A DNA stretch of 64,000 nt from Rhizobium sp. 18065 (GCF_902706095.1 NZ_CACSJP010000009.1:1-64000); one strand, 5' to 3'; positions 24,896 to 35,423 are shown, numbered from the stretch's first letter. The notes: a model not told the origin generated them from the letters alone. Numbers and translations are program-made.

Positions 24896-25597
24896 GTGAA
24901 ACTCGATCGGACGGTCATCAAGTCGCTGCTGTTGTTTGATCGCATGACAGACGACGAGTTGGATCGCCTCTTGTTACCAGCCCAGTCCCGCCGCGTGCCG
25001 ATCGGAGAGACTGTTTTCGAGCAGGGGCAACCCGCGGAGAGTTTTTTCCTGCTGCTCCATGGGCGCCTCAAGGTTACACAGGTGACCGCCGATGGTCAGC
25101 AGATCATCGTTCGGGTCGTTCATCCGGGGGACCTGTTCGGTTTCGCCAAGGCGTTGCAACGGCCGGACTACCCTGGAACGGCAATCGCGGCGGTTGACAG
25201 CGTGACACTATGCTGGCCGACTGATCTTTGGCCCAACTTCGTCGAACACAATCCGCGTCTTGCCGTGAGTGCGATGGAAACCATCGGGCAAAGGCTCGAA
25301 GAAGCGCATGTTCGTATTCGCGAAATGTCCACGCAGGAAGTTGAAAAACGTGTCGCCCACACGGTTCTGCGGCTGGTCAAGAAGGCGGGCCGTCCTGAGC
25401 CGGAGGGTCTGCGGATCGATTTCCCGATTTCCCGGCAGGACATTGCCGAGATGACCGGGACAACACTCCATACAGTTTCGCGCATTCTCAGCGCATGGGA
25501 AGGCAAGGGGCTGATCAAGGGCGGGCGGCAGAAGCTCCTGGTGTGCAACGTGACTGCGCTTGAACAGCTGGCTTTGGCGGCACCGGAACGCAAATGA
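24896..25597 (+). CDS. nnrR: NnrR, NO-responsive Crp/Fnr-family regulator
   Basis: A 233-residue Crp/Fnr-family activator: an N-terminal cyclic-nucleotide-type beta barrel (residues about 20-120), dimer helix (residues 125-150), and winged helix-turn-helix with [20 protein letters not shown]. The HTVSR recognition element fits TTG-type half sites. It lacks the N-terminal cysteine cluster of Fnr, which suits NnrR, a haem-linked NO sensor. GTG start at 24896 follows AAAGGAAG. It probably controls the nir, nor, nnrS and other boxes in this window and lies between nirV and the pseudoazurin gene. Confidence 0.92.
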   Translation: MKLDRTVIKSLLLFDRMTDDELDRLLLPAQSRRVPIGETVFEQGQPAESFFLLLHGRLKVTQVTADGQQIIVRVVHPGDLFGFAKALQRPDYPGTAIAAVDSVTLCWPTDLWPNFVEHNPRLAVSAMETIGQRLEEAHVRIREMSTQEVEKRVAHTVLRLVKKAGRPEPEGLRIDFPISRQDIAEMTGTTLHTVSRILSAWEGKGLIKGGRQKLLVCNVTALEQLALAAPERK

Positions 25598-25633
25598 GCG
25601 AAGTTACAGTGTGTATGGACTTCTCTTTAAAAA

Positions 25634-25647
25634 TTGATCTTGCGCAA
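25634..25647 (+). promoter_or_regulatory. Hybrid Fnr/NnrR box before the pseudoazurin gene
   Basis: TTGATCTTGCGCAA has a TTGAT half as in Fnr sites and a CGCAA half. It is the same motif as at 34740 and 42427. A start site near 25682 would leave a 38-nt leader. Confidence 0.7.
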
Positions 25648-25719
25648 AGAAGGGATCGACTCGACGTCCTATGTTTCCAGCAACGGAACATTTTTGTTCC
25701 CGGAATTGGAGACAAAAAA

Positions 25720-26163
25720 ATGAACCGCCACCTAGTTCAATTCGTTGCCGCTGCTGTGTTCGCGGCTATTCCCGGCCTTGTAGCTGCTGCAGATTTCGAG
25801 ATGCACATGCTCAACAAGGGTGCCGAGGGCGCCATGGTCTTCGAACCGGCAGGGCTGAAGATCGCACCTGGCGACAGCGTGACCTTCATTCCGACTGACA
25901 AAGGACACAATGCGGAAGTGATCAAAGGCATGTTCCCGGACGGTGCAGTCGAATTCAAAGGCAAGATGAACGAACAGATCAAGGTGACGTTCGAAGTGCC
26001 CGGACTTTATGGCGTGAAATGCGCGCCGCATGTCGGCATGGGAATGGTCTCCGCAGTTCTCGTCGGAGATGCGCCCGCAACCAATCTTGTTGCTTTCAAC
26101 GCTGCGAAGCTACCGAAAAAGGCGAGAGAACGGATGGATGCCGCCGTCGTAGCTGCGAAATAG
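25720..26163 (+). CDS. azu: Pseudoazurin, periplasmic blue copper electron carrier
   Basis: A 147-residue precursor with a signal peptide ([20 protein letters not shown], cleavage near VAAA). The type 1 copper ligands are His in DKGHNAEV and Cys, His, Met in [11 protein letters not shown]. Pseudoazurin donates electrons to NirK and can feed NosZ. ATG 25720 lies downstream of GGAGAC. A strong terminator follows, so it is monocistronic with its own promoter box. Confidence 0.95.
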   Translation: MNRHLVQFVAAAVFAAIPGLVAAADFEMHMLNKGAEGAMVFEPAGLKIAPGDSVTFIPTDKGHNAEVIKGMFPDGAVEFKGKMNEQIKVTFEVPGLYGVKCAPHVGMGMVSAVLVGDAPATNLVAFNAAKLPKKARERMDAAVVAAK

Positions 26164-26190
26164 AAACGCCTTGTCTGAGTGCAGAAAAGC

Positions 26191-26223
26191 CGCCGCGGTC
26201 ATCGATGCTGCGGCGTTTTTTTT
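26191..26223 (+). terminator. Rho-independent terminator after pseudoazurin
   Basis: Stem CGCCGCGG / CTGCGGCG (one mismatch), 9-nt loop, then eight T residues, 28 bp after the stop. Confidence 0.85.
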
Positions 26224-26519
26224 GGCTAAGAGAGTTTTCCTGGAGGCATTCGACCGACTTTTGTGAACCAATGGGCGAGGGTGATCTGAGGTGTATGTGA
26301 GACACATGTTGCCCGTATTCCGTCCTAAGAACGCTACGAGCTGCGTTGGCGGTGGAGCGGGGGTTGCGCAAGGAACTAAACCGCAAAAGGCGTATCCGCC
26401 CCTTGCCTTTTGTGGAGAAAAGTCTGACACTTGAAAAACGAAAATTGCCTCAGACACGCCTCCCGTGTGCATTTGATTTGACTTGGTTTCCGCTGAAATC
26501 GAATTCAAGGTCGACTGGC
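26224..26519. other. Intergenic region upstream of napE without a recognisable Fnr/NnrR box
   Basis: About 300 bp between the pseudoazurin terminator and napE. It contains TTGCGCAA at 26364-26371 and TTGATTTGACTTGG further on, but no TTG-N8-CAA dyad like those elsewhere. The nap promoter must lie here; its control is not evident. Confidence 0.5.
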
Positions 26520-26711
26520 ATGACAGAATTTTCGACGGAAGATCTCTCCGCGCACGCACGCAAATCGAGACGAAGGTCCGAGTTGGTGATGTTCCTCGTC
26601 CTGGCTTTCGGGATCTGGCCGGTGGTCGCCATCGGCTTTGTCGCTGGCTATGGCTTCTTGGTTTGGATGTACCAGATCATCTTCGGTCCACCAGGCCCCC
26701 TCGGTCACTAG
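26520..26711 (+). CDS. napE: NapE, small membrane protein of periplasmic nitrate reductase operon
   Basis: A 63-residue protein with one long hydrophobic helix (VMFLVLAFGIWPVVAIGFVA) and a charged N-terminus, typical of NapE, a poorly understood membrane component of alphaproteobacterial nap operons. The sequence GFLVWMYQIIFGPPGPLGH at the end is family-typical. It begins the napEFDABC operon. ATG 26520 is chosen over a 58-codon upstream extension that has no support; napF starts 10 bp after its stop. Confidence 0.9.
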   Translation: MTEFSTEDLSAHARKSRRRSELVMFLVLAFGIWPVVAIGFVAGYGFLVWMYQIIFGPPGPLGH

Positions 26712-26721
26712 GGAGGTTGAA

Positions 26722-27219
26722 ATGGCTGGGAGGAGTGCCATTTCGAGACGTCGTTTCCTGGGAGGGTCGTCCGCTGAGGAGCACTGTCGCATCGTGCCTC
26801 CAGGCGCGAGCGCCGAGAGTATTGACAACTGCTCGGGCTGCGGGGAATGCGTCAAGGTCTGCCCCACGGCCATCATAAGACTGGTAGCTGGACGCCCTTC
26901 TCTCGACTTTTCAGCAGGTGAATGTCTGCTGTGCGGTGAATGCGCAGACACCTGCCCCGAGCCCGTGTTTGCCGAGGCGGCACGCTTCACCCATGTCGTG
27001 GCCATCGCTTCGCACTGTCTCGCCCGCAACGCGGTTTCATGCCAGTCGTGTCGGGACACATGCCTGCCCTCTGCCATTCACTTTCACCCTCAAGTGGGTG
27101 GCCCTTTCATGCCCGAAATTGATGCGTCGGCCTGCAATGGCTGTGGCGCCTGCATCGCCATTTGCCCCGTCTCGGCAATCAGAGTTTGGCACCCGAACTT
27201 GGAGCGCACCGATGCATGA
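26722..27219 (+). CDS. napF: NapF, ferredoxin-type maturation protein
   Basis: A 165-residue cytoplasmic iron-sulfur protein with cysteine clusters CSGCGECVKVCP, CLLCGECADTCP, CQSCRDTC and CNGCGACIAICP. NapF assists NapA maturation, probably loading its 4Fe-4S cluster before export. ATG 26722 follows GGGAGGTTGAA; an earlier in-frame ATG at 26638 lies inside napE. The 3' end overlaps napD by 8 nt. Confidence 0.94.
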   Translation: MAGRSAISRRRFLGGSSAEEHCRIVPPGASAESIDNCSGCGECVKVCPTAIIRLVAGRPSLDFSAGECLLCGECADTCPEPVFAEAARFTHVVAIASHCLARNAVSCQSCRDTCLPSAIHFHPQVGGPFMPEIDASACNGCGACIAICPVSAIRVWHPNLERTDA

Positions 27220-27478
27220 CTTGTCCATCCAACATTACATATCAAGTGCCGTTGTGCTGACTAGACGACTGGGCATGCAAGACGTTGCCGACATGATCGC
27301 TACGATCGAGGGCGTTGAAATCCATGCGGCTGAAGCCGGCAAGATCGTTGTTGTGATCGAAGGTTGCAGCAGCGGCGCGCTTGGCGAACGATTGGCTGAG
27401 ATCTCGGCGCTGGACGGCGTCCTGGCGGCCAATATGGTTTTTGAGCACATGGAAACACGGGGAGACGACAGGCCATGA
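27212..27478 (+). CDS. napD: NapD, NapA-specific chaperone
   Basis: An 88-residue cytoplasmic chaperone that binds the Tat signal of NapA until the cofactor is in place. Family pattern is visible in [20 protein letters not shown] and [20 protein letters not shown]. The ATG lies inside the end of napF, and the stop overlaps the napA ATG (ATGA), so expression is coupled to NapA. Confidence 0.93.
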   Translation: MHDLSIQHYISSAVVLTRRLGMQDVADMIATIEGVEIHAAEAGKIVVVIEGCSSGALGERLAEISALDGVLAANMVFEHMETRGDDRP

Positions 27479-29979
27479 CCGACACATTGACGCGGCGTGA
27501 GCTTTTGAAGGCCCATGCGGCGGGCATCGCAGCGGCGGCTGCGGGCATTGCCCTGCCCGCCGCTGCCCAGACGGTACCGGGTGGCGTTAGTGCGCTGGAG
27601 ATCAAATGGTCAAAGGCGCCATGTCGTTTCTGCGGTACAGGCTGCGGCGTCATGGTCGGCGTCAAGGAGGGCCAGGTCGTGGCCACTCACGGTGACATGC
27701 AGGCCGAGGTCAATCGCGGCCTCAACTGCATCAAGGGCTATTTTCTCTCCAAGATCATGTACGGCAAGGACCGCCTGACAACGCCTCTGCTACGCAAGCG
27801 CAATGGCAACTTTGCCAAGGACGGAGACTTCGAACCGGTCTCTTGGGATGAAGCCTTCGACGTCATGGCGACCCAGGCAAAGAAAGTGCTGAAGGACAAG
27901 GGACCGACCGCACTTGGAATGTTCGGTTCAGGCCAATGGACCATTTTCGAGGGTTATGCCGCAACCAAGTTGATGCGGGCCGGATTCCGCTCCAACAATC
28001 TCGATCCCAATGCCCGCCATTGTATGGCATCGGCAGCCTACGCCTTCATGCGCACCTTTGGCATGGACGAACCGATGGGTTGTTATGACGACTTTGAGCA
28101 TGCCGATGCGTTCGTGCTCTGGGGATCGAACATGGCCGAGATGCACCCGATCCTCTGGACACGGCTTGCCGATCGAAGGCTCGGTCACGAACATGTCAGG
28201 GTGGCCGTGCTGTCGACTTTTACCCATCGCAGTATGGATCTCGCCGACGTTCCGATCATTTTCAAGCCCGGTACGGACCTCGCTATCCTCAACTATATCG
28301 CCAATCACATCATCACGACCGGTCGCGTGAACGAAGCATTTGTCAACGCGCATACGACCTTCATGACCGGCGTTACCGATATCGGCTATGGATTGCGACC
28401 GGAACACCCGCTTGAGACAGCTGCCGCAAATTCCGCCGAACCGGCGAAGATGGAACCAAGCAGCTTCGAGGCCTTCAAGGCGTTGGTGGCCGAATACACG
28501 CTTGAAAAAACAGTAGAACTCACGGGCGCAGATCCAGGCTTTCTGAAGCAGCTGGCAGAGCTCTATGCCGACCCCAACCGCAAGGTCATGTCACTCTGGA
28601 CCATGGGGTTCAATCAGCATGTGCGCGGCGTCTGGGCCAATCAGATGGTATATAATCTGCATCTTCTGACCGGCAAGATCTCCGAACCGGGCAATAGCCC
28701 CTTCTCGCTGACGGGCCAGCCTTCGGCTTGCGGCACGGCGCGCGAAGTCGGCACCTTCGCCCACCGGCTGCCTGCGGACATGACGGTAACGAACCCGGAG
28801 CATCGTAAACATGCGGAAGAGATCTGGCAACTTCCCCTTGGCCTGCTGCCGGACAAACCCGGATATCATGCCGTACAGCAGGACCGTATGCTGAAGGACG
28901 GCAAGCTCAGTTTTTACTGGGTTCAGGTCAACAACAACATTCAGGCCGCGCCAAATACCAGCAACGAGACTTACCAGGGCTACCGAAATCCCGAGAATTT
29001 CATCGTGGTCTCGGATGCCTATCCAACCATAACAGCAATGAGTGCCGATCTGATCCTGCCGGCAGCCATGTGGGTGGAAAAGGAAGGCGCTTACGGCAAT
29101 GCCGAACGCCGTACCCATGTCTGGCATCAGCTCGTAGATGCGCCCGGCGACGCCCGTTCCGATCTTTGGCAGCTGGTCGAATTTTCCAAGCGCTTCACCA
29201 CGGACGAGGTATGGCCTGTTGACCTGCTCGATGCCAATCCAACCTATCGCGGCAAGAGCCTTTTTGACGTGCTGTTCAAGAACGGCAAAGTCGATCGCTT
29301 TCCCCTGAACGAGGCCGCTACGGACTATGAGAACCATGAGGCAAAAGCATTCGGCTTCTATATTCAGAAAGGACTGTTTGAGGAATATGCTGCCTTCGGA
29401 CGAGGCCATGGGCATGACCTTGCCCCCTATGACCGTTACCATCAAGAACGAGGGCTGCGATGGCCGGTGGTCAACGGCCAGGAAACCCGGTGGCGCTATC
29501 GCGAAGGCTATGATCCCTATGTGAAGCCTGGCGAGGGCGTTAGATTCTATGGCAGACCAGATGGCCGTGCTGTAATCCTGGGTGTGCCCTATGAACCGCC
29601 TGCCGAAAGTCCGGACGAGGACTTCGATTTCTGGCTGGTTACCGGCCGCGTTCTAGAGCATTGGCATTCCGGGTCGATGACCATGCGCGTTCCTGAACTC
29701 TACAGGGCCTTTCCGGGTGCGCGCTGCTTCATGAATGCCGACGATGCGCGAAAGCGCGGCATCAACCAGGGAGCTGAAATCAGGATTGTCTCGCGACGCG
29801 GCGAGATGCGCAGTCGCGTCGAGACGCGCGGACGCAATCGAATGCCGCCGGGCGTGATCTTTGTCCCCTGGTTCGATGCCAGCCAGTTGATCAACAAGGT
29901 TACGCTCGACGCGACCGATCCCATCTCCAAACAGACGGATTTCAAGAAATGCGCGGTCAAAGTCGTTCCAATCGCCTGA
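27475..29979 (+). CDS. napA: Periplasmic nitrate reductase catalytic subunit NapA
   Basis: An 834-residue molybdoenzyme of the DMSO reductase family that reduces nitrate to nitrite in the periplasm. The Tat signal contains TRRELLK followed by alanine-rich helix to about residue 32. The 4Fe-4S motif [13 protein letters not shown] starts at residue 51, with the fourth Cys in GLNCIKGYF. The molybdenum-ligand cysteine is in [13 protein letters not shown] (about residue 182). Length is normal. napB overlaps its last 31 nt. Confidence 0.98.
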   Translation: MTDTLTRRELLKAHAAGIAAAAAGIALPAAAQTVPGGVSALEIKWSKAPCRFCGTGCGVMVGVKEGQVVATHGDMQAEVNRGLNCIKGYFLSKIMYGKDRLTTPLLRKRNGNFAKDGDFEPVSWDEAFDVMATQAKKVLKDKGPTALGMFGSGQWTIFEGYAATKLMRAGFRSNNLDPNARHCMASAAYAFMRTFGMDEPMGCYDDFEHADAFVLWGSNMAEMHPILWTRLADRRLGHEHVRVAVLSTFTHRSMDLADVPIIFKPGTDLAILNYIANHIITTGRVNEAFVNAHTTFMTGVTDIGYGLRPEHPLETAAANSAEPAKMEPSSFEAFKALVAEYTLEKTVELTGADPGFLKQLAELYADPNRKVMSLWTMGFNQHVRGVWANQMVYNLHLLTGKISEPGNSPFSLTGQPSACGTAREVGTFAHRLPADMTVTNPEHRKHAEEIWQLPLGLLPDKPGYHAVQQDRMLKDGKLSFYWVQVNNNIQAAPNTSNETYQGYRNPENFIVVSDAYPTITAMSADLILPAAMWVEKEGAYGNAERRTHVWHQLVDAPGDARSDLWQLVEFSKRFTTDEVWPVDLLDANPTYRGKSLFDVLFKNGKVDRFPLNEAATDYENHEAKAFGFYIQKGLFEEYAAFGRGHGHDLAPYDRYHQERGLRWPVVNGQETRWRYREGYDPYVKPGEGVRFYGRPDGRAVILGVPYEPPAESPDEDFDFWLVTGRVLEHWHSGSMTMRVPELYRAFPGARCFMNADDARKRGINQGAEIRIVSRRGEMRSRVETRGRNRMPPGVIFVPWFDASQLINKVTLDATDPISKQTDFKKCAVKVVPIA

Positions 29980-30440
29980 TCCGGTCGCATGGTCGGATAT
30001 TGCTTGCCACCGGCATATTGCTCATTGCCGGCACCGTCACTCTGGCGCAGATGGTTCCAGATCTGTCGGGCCCACCCGATCAGATGGGCGAAGTCAGAGC
30101 GGAGCCGGTACCAAAATGGGTCGTCGACGATGTTCGCAAGATGCGCGCCTATCCCGACCAGCCACCGGTCATCCCTCATTCTATCGAGGGTTATCAATTG
30201 TCGATCAACAGCAACAGGTGCCTTTCCTGCCACAAACGGGAATTCACCGAGGCTTCCGGGGCTCCGATGATCAGCGTGACACATTACATGACACGGGAGG
30301 GGCAGATGATTGCCGACGTTTCACCGCGACGCTATTTTTGTTCAGCCTGCCATGTCCCTCAGGCCGACACTCGGCCCCTGATCGAAAACACCTTCCGTGA
30401 CATGAGCGAAATGGGCGTCAAGCATCTTGGGGACCAATAG
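29949..30440 (+). CDS. napB: Periplasmic nitrate reductase dihaem cytochrome NapB
   Basis: A 163-residue periplasmic cytochrome with two haem-binding sites, RCLSCH and FCSACH, and an N-terminal signal ([18 protein letters not shown]). It carries electrons from NapC to NapA. The start overlaps napA by 31 nt and napC begins 3 bp after the stop. Confidence 0.96.
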   Translation: MRGQSRSNRLIRSHGRILLATGILLIAGTVTLAQMVPDLSGPPDQMGEVRAEPVPKWVVDDVRKMRAYPDQPPVIPHSIEGYQLSINSNRCLSCHKREFTEASGAPMISVTHYMTREGQMIADVSPRRYFCSACHVPQADTRPLIENTFRDMSEMGVKHLGDQ

Positions 30441-30443
30441 GCA

Positions 30444-31148
30444 ATGAACAGGATTAAACGCATAGCCGCCTGGGTCTGGACAATCCTCACCACACCTGCA
30501 GCCACGCTGAGCCTGGCCTTCCTGACGCTTGGTGGTTTTGTCGGCGGCATCATGTTTTGGGGTGCGTTCAACACCGCGCTCGAGCTCACCAATACGGAAT
30601 CCTTTTGCATCTCGTGCCACGAGATGAAAAACAATGTCTATGAAGAGTTGTCACGAACAGTCCACTTCTCCAATCGTTCCGGTGTTCGAGCCTCCTGTCC
30701 CGACTGCCACGTTCCACATCAATGGACGGACAAGATCGCCCGCAAGATGCAGGCCTCCAAGGAGGTCTGGGGCAAGGTCTTTGGCACGATCAATACCCGC
30801 CAGAAATTCCTCGATCACCGTCTGGAGCTTGCCCAGCACGAATGGTCCCGCTTGAAGTCGAATGACAGCCTGGAGTGCCGCAATTGCCATTCCGCCGGTG
30901 CGATGGACTTTTCCAAACAGACTGTGCGGGCAGCGGAAATTCACGGACGTTATCTGATCAGCGGCAGGGCAACCTGTATCGATTGCCACAAGGGCATAGC
31001 ACACGAATTGCCGAACATGCGCGGTATCGACCCTGGCTGGAAGGTACCGCCCGAAATGGAAGGAACACCCTTGCCACAAGCCAATGCGGTGGACGAACTG
31101 AAGAGGGTGATCGCCGAGGCTCATTACATGGTTGAAACCGATTGGTGA
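30444..31148 (+). CDS. napC: NapC, membrane-anchored tetrahaem quinol dehydrogenase
   Basis: A 234-residue NapC/NirT-family protein with an N-terminal membrane anchor ([20 protein letters not shown]) and four CxxCH sites: FCISCH, SCPDCH, ECRNCH and TCIDCH. It oxidises membrane quinol and passes electrons to NapB. Last gene of the nap operon; it converges on mogA with 34 bp between the stops. Confidence 0.96.
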   Translation: MNRIKRIAAWVWTILTTPAATLSLAFLTLGGFVGGIMFWGAFNTALELTNTESFCISCHEMKNNVYEELSRTVHFSNRSGVRASCPDCHVPHQWTDKIARKMQASKEVWGKVFGTINTRQKFLDHRLELAQHEWSRLKSNDSLECRNCHSAGAMDFSKQTVRAAEIHGRYLISGRATCIDCHKGIAHELPNMRGIDPGWKVPPEMEGTPLPQANAVDELKRVIAEAHYMVETDW

Positions 31149-31182
31149 AATGCGACATCTCGGGCGTGCACGGATAACAAGG

Positions 31183-31698
31183 CTAGGGAGCGGGCCGTGT
31201 AGTTTTCACTTTGTCGGGATTGGTCTCGACGCGGCCTGCGCCAATCAAATCGAGACAGTAGGGAACGGCAGGAAATACGGCATCAAGGCTGAGTGAGATC
31301 GATGCTGGATTGCCGGGCAGATTGATGATCAGGCACCGGCCACGGATACCAGCTGTTTGTCGTGATAAAATGGCCGTTGCCGTCTGTCTGAGACTGGCAA
31401 AGCGCAAGAGTTCGCCGAAGCCTGGCAGTTCCTTGACAAGGACTTCACGCATCGCTTCGGGCGTCTCGTCACGCTCGGCGGGGCCCGTACCGCCACTGGT
31501 CAATATCAGATCGCAGTGATCTGTAAGCGCGATCAGTTCGTCTCGGACCGGTATTAAACCATCAGGAATGATCCGCCTGGTGATGGCGAAGGGCGAGGAA
31601 ATAGCTTCACTTAACCAGGCTTCAATCGCTGGTCCACTTCTATCCGGATAGTCGCCCCTGCTGGCACGGTCCGATATGGTGACGATTGCGATCTGCAC
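31183..31698 (-). CDS. mogA: MogA/MoaB-type molybdopterin adenylyltransferase
   Basis: A 171-residue MoCF-domain protein for the adenylylation step of molybdenum cofactor synthesis. The family core LILTSGGTGPAERDETPEAM and the loop INLPGNPASISLSLDAVFPA are clear. GTG 31698 is chosen because AGGAGG lies 6 nt upstream; a GTG at 31719 would place that site inside the gene. Next to nap, it would supply cofactor for NapA. MoaB is an alternative name for close relatives. Confidence 0.88.
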   Translation of the reverse strand: MQIAIVTISDRASRGDYPDRSGPAIEAWLSEAISSPFAITRRIIPDGLIPVRDELIALTDHCDLILTSGGTGPAERDETPEAMREVLVKELPGFGELLRFASLRQTATAILSRQTAGIRGRCLIINLPGNPASISLSLDAVFPAVPYCLDLIGAGRVETNPDKVKTTRPAP

Positions 31699-31715
31699 GT
31701 TCTGCCTCCTCGATC

Positions 31716-33884
31716 TCACGCGGCGAGACCTCTTGCCTGCCGATGCACGAAGTCACCGACATTGGTTTGGAAGCAATCCAGATGCTCTCCCAGCTTGCAG
31801 GTTTCTTCTGCCAAAAACTGCGTTGCCGCGTTAGCCTGCTCTACCATGGTGGCATTCTGCTGAGTGATCTGATCCAGTTGCCCCACCGTTGAGGTTATCT
31901 CTGCAAGTGCAACGGATTGCTCCTTTGACGACTGCACGATGCCGCTGACCTGCTGATTGATAATATGCACATGGCTTTCTATGCCGGCGAGCGCTGCGCC
32001 GGTATGGCCGACTAGTGCGACGCCGCTCGACACATCCTTCGAAGCTCGCTCGACAAGCAGCTTGATTTCACGCGCAGCAGCGGCGGAGCGTTGTGCCAAT
32101 TCGCGGACCTCCTGTGCCACGACGGCGAAACCCTTACCCGCATCACCCGCCCGCGCTGCCTCGACACCGGCGTTGAGCGCCAGGAGATTGGTCTGGAAAG
32201 CAATCTCGTCGATCACCCCGATGATCTGGCCGATCTGATCAGACGAACTGGCTATGTCACGCATAGCCTCGACCGTATCGGCCACGATACGTGCAGCTTC
32301 AGTCGTATCGGCATTGGCGACGCTGACAGACACTCTTGCTTCCTCGGCGCCTTGCGCAGACATCTTCACTGCAGTGGCAACCTCTTCCAGGGCCGCCGCA
32401 GCCTCCTCCAGGGCCGCCGCCTGTCCGGCGGTGCGGCGCGCAAGATCGTTGGCACCACGCTTGAGATCAGCGCAACCGGTGTTGATCGAGCGAGCATTGG
32501 CTCTCGCCATTGCTACCAGGGATTCAAGCGTCTGGACCGACTGGTTGTAGGCCTCACGCAGCGGATCCAAGGTGGGCGCCAAAGGCTGATCGATACGATA
32601 GTAGAGCTGTCCCGCAGCAAGCGCACGCAACCCACGATCCAGGGCTCCCAAGGCGTCTTCGATCTCACGCGTGCGGGTGGCTCTCTCCTGTGCTACGAGT
32701 TCAACCTCAACCTGACGCGCTTCATTGCGACGAAGGTCCTCAGCGCGCTCAGATGCTGCCCTTTCGCTGGCAGCTTCGATGGCGTGGCGAACGGCCCGCG
32801 CCATGGCCCCAATTTCATCCCCGCTGTCACTGACGACTTCAGTGGCATCGGCCTCTCCCCTGGCGAGTTGTTCAATCGCGGCGGTCAGATTTTTGATAGG
32901 TCGCACGACACCCAGGCCGATAGCAATCGACAACGCTAGTCCGGCGGAAAGCACGACCAGTAAGACCACACCGACTGCGGCGAGTGATTGCGTTTCATTG
33001 CTCAGCAACGCCTCTGCGTGATCGCTCAGCGCCTCAAGGACTTTGATTTCCAGCAACCGCATGTCATTGATCCGCCTGCTTGCAGCATCATGCCATTCTG
33101 ACGATTTCCAATTCGAAAGGTCAGCCTGTTGGCCCGAGGAAAGCAAAGCCAACCGCATCTCAGTGAGTTTCCCAGGAGCATCTGGCTGAACGCTCCCAAG
33201 CTCGCTGATGTAGGCAGGGCTGGAAGCTCTGAATTGTTGAAGTAGGTTCGTTTGAGCGCCGTAGAGATACGCAAGTCTGAGGACCTGCGCAGCACTGATC
33301 CTCCCCAACGAAATAGCCCCATTTCCAAGGGCACGCTCCTGCCCCGCGAGTTCCTTGACTTGAGAAAACTGGTTGAAGGCGGCGATTTCTTTCGTCAATT
33401 CAGCATCTGAATCGCCCACCGCAAGCCGGCCGGGAATAGCCAGTAACTTCGACACGAACTGTGTGTAAAACTGGCTGCTTTGCTCCGCGGTCAACTTGCG
33501 CTCATCCACCTCTCGACGAAAAGCGGGTAACGCACTCAATGCTCTAGTTATTTCCTCAACTGCCAGCAAGGATCGCACAAGCCCGTCTTGTTCGACTAGA
33601 GAGGCTACCCGGTCGAAGTCGGCCCGTATCTTGTTCAGCGCATCGGCGCCAGTGAGACCTTTACCCCCGATAAATTCCGCGCTCAGGCCTCGCTCGGTCT
33701 GTAGGAGATGAACGGCGTCTCCAACCGACGCGATATAGTCGCTCACGCCGACCAGTCGCGCAGCCTCGCGATACCGGTCGAGACCGCTATCAATTTTGCC
33801 GTAGGCGAGACCGAGGACAAGTAGGACAGGCACGGTGACGGCGAGAAGGATCCTCTTGGTAATAGATACATCGGACAAACGCAT
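31716..33884 (-). CDS. Methyl-accepting chemotaxis protein with NIT-type sensor domain
   Basis: A 722-residue chemoreceptor. Residues 8-28 form membrane helix 1 ([20 protein letters not shown]). The periplasmic part (about 35-300) looks like a NIT domain, with the diagnostic [19 protein letters not shown] near its start. A second helix ([20 protein letters not shown]) precedes a HAMP region and a cytoplasmic signalling domain with the conserved hairpin [23 protein letters not shown] domains sense nitrate and nitrite. ATG 33884 is preferred; a frame extending to 34346 overlaps the divergent gene and has no support. The neighbourhood of nap and a degenerate Fnr box upstream fit a nitrate/nitrite taxis receptor. 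Confidence 0.85.
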   Translation of the reverse strand: MRLSDVSITKRILLAVTVPVLLVLGLAYGKIDSGLDRYREAARLVGVSDYIASVGDAVHLLQTERGLSAEFIGGKGLTGADALNKIRADFDRVASLVEQDGLVRSLLAVEEITRALSALPAFRREVDERKLTAEQSSQFYTQFVSKLLAIPGRLAVGDSDAELTKEIAAFNQFSQVKELAGQERALGNGAISLGRISAAQVLRLAYLYGAQTNLLQQFRASSPAYISELGSVQPDAPGKLTEMRLALLSSGQQADLSNWKSSEWHDAASRRINDMRLLEIKVLEALSDHAEALLSNETQSLAAVGVVLLVVLSAGLALSIAIGLGVVRPIKNLTAAIEQLARGEADATEVVSDSGDEIGAMARAVRHAIEAASERAASERAEDLRRNEARQVEVELVAQERATRTREIEDALGALDRGLRALAAGQLYYRIDQPLAPTLDPLREAYNQSVQTLESLVAMARANARSINTGCADLKRGANDLARRTAGQAAALEEAAAALEEVATAVKMSAQGAEEARVSVSVANADTTEAARIVADTVEAMRDIASSSDQIGQIIGVIDEIAFQTNLLALNAGVEAARAGDAGKGFAVVAQEVRELAQRSAAAAREIKLLVERASKDVSSGVALVGHTGAALAGIESHVHIINQQVSGIVQSSKEQSVALAEITSTVGQLDQITQQNATMVEQANAATQFLAEETCKLGEHLDCFQTNVGDFVHRQARGLAA

Positions 33885-33976
33885 GAACAACCGCTCCTGG
33901 GTATCGGCCTCATGCCATGTCGTCGGGAATTCATTTCCACAATCCCGCCAAAGCAACAGATTGATGAGAAAACATC

Positions 33977-33992
33977 TTTGTCGCATCTCAAA
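33977..33992. promoter_or_regulatory. Degenerate Fnr-type box between the chemoreceptor and 34087 genes
   Basis: TTTG-TCGCATCT-CAAA keeps the TTG-N8-CAA frame. Predicted starts at -41.5 would be near 33943 for the chemoreceptor and 34026 for the divergent gene, both about 60 nt before the ATG. Confidence 0.4.
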
Positions 33993-34086
33993 TAGAAATG
34001 TCTTTGTTCCTGCCGTAGACTGGTATCTCCCATCAATCAGGGTCATGTTCCCCTTCACGAACTTTCGTTTCTGAGAGGCAGTATCC

Positions 34087-34398
34087 ATGAAGATCGAACG
34101 TGACATCCAAGGCGACTTCGTTGTCGAGCCGGACGATCTGGCAAATCGCTTCGGTCTGAGTGGTGCCGACCTCCGCCTGAAATTGAAGCGAGGACTGGTT
34201 AAAAGCAGGGTTGAAACCGGGCAAGCAGAGGACGCGGGCAATTTCCGCCTCACTGTCCGTATCGGGAATCGAATCTGGTTGGCAATCCTTGATGCAGACG
34301 GACGGATGGTTCGTGAAACAGGGCCTTTGCACGGCAAGGCGATCACGCGCGCGCATTATGGACTGAGGCAAAACAGCTCTGGCGCCGGCGAGGGATAG
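34087..34398 (+). CDS. Small conserved protein, probable DUF6522 family
   Basis: A 103-residue soluble protein: [20 protein letters not shown], then a helix-rich [20 protein letters not shown], then a beta-strand-like [21 protein letters not shown] recall this pattern as DUF6522, whose function is unknown. It is divergent from the NIT chemoreceptor across a degenerate Fnr-type box. No signal peptide or metal motif is visible. Confidence 0.65.
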   Translation: MKIERDIQGDFVVEPDDLANRFGLSGADLRLKLKRGLVKSRVETGQAEDAGNFRLTVRIGNRIWLAILDADGRMVRETGPLHGKAITRAHYGLRQNSSGAGEG

Positions 34399-34690
34399 TT
34401 ACTTGATCGTCCGGCACGAGTGGTTGTGAAATCAGAGCGACGGTCGCGGTTTCTTTCCCCGAACTGCTTTATTGGGCGTGAGCCACTGTCTGTGTTGCCA
34501 ACTTGTCTCATGGTGTGTGGTAAAATCCCATGCAAAGATCCTCCCATTGGATAGTTTCGAAAGGAGTGGACGAACCCATAACGCATGCGCATCTGATTGC
34601 CGCTGCGGGACCGCCACGAATTTTGACAGTCTTCCGTCCGTTGACGAGAGTGCGACAGGCAAGCTGACCAAGAACGAGCAAGCAGCCGCA
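34399..34690. other. Intergenic, no gene seen
   Basis: About 290 bp of low coding quality between the 34087 gene and the inverted repeat and box that precede 34806. No RNA gene or strong hairpin was recognised. Confidence 0.4.
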
Positions 34691-34713
34691 GTGAAAACCA
34701 CGTGGTTTTTCAC
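34691..34713. promoter_or_regulatory. Near-perfect inverted repeat upstream of the metal-uptake operon
   Basis: GTGAAAACCAC followed by GTGGTTTTTCAC; the arms differ by one inserted T. It lies 26 bp upstream of the Fnr-type box, so it could be an operator for a second regulator. Confidence 0.4.
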
Positions 34714-34739
34714 GTCCAACCCGGAAAACGCTTCCTTAA

Positions 34740-34753
34740 TTGATCTGGCGCAA
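34740..34753 (+). promoter_or_regulatory. Hybrid Fnr/NnrR box before 34806
   Basis: TTGATCTGGCGCAA, the same hybrid motif as before pseudoazurin and nosR. A start site near 34788 leaves an 18-nt leader to the GTG at 34806. Confidence 0.65.
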
Positions 34754-34805
34754 CCGTCGACATCGGTCAGTGCGATAGCAATCTGTTGGCAAAGGAGATG
34801 CGGTT

Positions 34806-35198
34806 GTGAGACGGATTGGCGGCAGATGGCTGGTAGCTTTGCGCATGCTTTGCGCTATTGCTGTACTGTTCGTCGGGTTCGCACATAAGCCACCGGAAGA
34901 TCTGCGGACCGCAATTTCAGTCTTGGATCTTTCTGCGTTTGCCCTGCCAGACGGGGAGGTGCCTGTACTTTGCTTGAGTGTAGGGCATCAACCCGACCAG
35001 GATCATCGCTATAGCGGCAATTGCGAGGCATGCCGTCTCGGCACAGCCATTCTTGTGCCTCATCCTACCGATTCCGTTGGGCGCCGAATGATGGTCACCA
35101 GCGCGCTGTCATTTGTCCTTCGCCCCATTACGGTCGAGCGGCAAGTCGTCAGCCCCAACACTGCTCCACGAGCTCCTCCCCGTTCCCTGATCGTGTGA
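34806..35198 (+). CDS. Small exported protein, DUF2946-like, first gene of the metal-uptake unit
   Basis: A 130-residue protein with an N-terminal hydrophobic helix (LRMLCAIAVLFVGFA) and a later CEAC motif in the GNCEACRLG segment. The layout resembles DUF2946-type small proteins that often lie beside TonB receptor and metal-transport genes. GTG 34806 is taken as start; it lies 18 nt past the predicted transcription start. The ABC importer genes begin 225 bp downstream in the same direction. Identification is tentative and no function is proven. Confidence 0.55.
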   Translation: MRRIGGRWLVALRMLCAIAVLFVGFAHKPPEDLRTAISVLDLSAFALPDGEVPVLCLSVGHQPDQDHRYSGNCEACRLGTAILVPHPTDSVGRRMMVTSALSFVLRPITVERQVVSPNTAPRAPPRSLIV

Positions 35199-35423
35199 AG
35201 CCCCGCGGCGCCTTGGTGCCTGCAGACATCATTGGCAAAGGCACGGCTACGTTTGCAGCACAGATGTGGCGCAGCGCCCAATAGCTGGAACAATACCATG
35301 CCCGATATATCGACCTTGAATGTGGCGACGCCCGCGCCGCTACCCCAACGGCGCGCTCGTCCATTGGCGTCCACCGCCGTCCGCCCGCCGCAGCGCCCCC
35401 TATAGACCGGAAAGAGACATTCT

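Noticed and set aside
28591-29445. Open frame of 284 codons on the minus strand within napA.
   Set aside because: Antisense shadow of a clearly identified gene, with no family motif.
33885-34346. In-frame N-terminal extension of the chemoreceptor gene.
   Set aside because: It overlaps the divergent 34087 gene and its start; the membrane helix and a good ATG begin at 33884.
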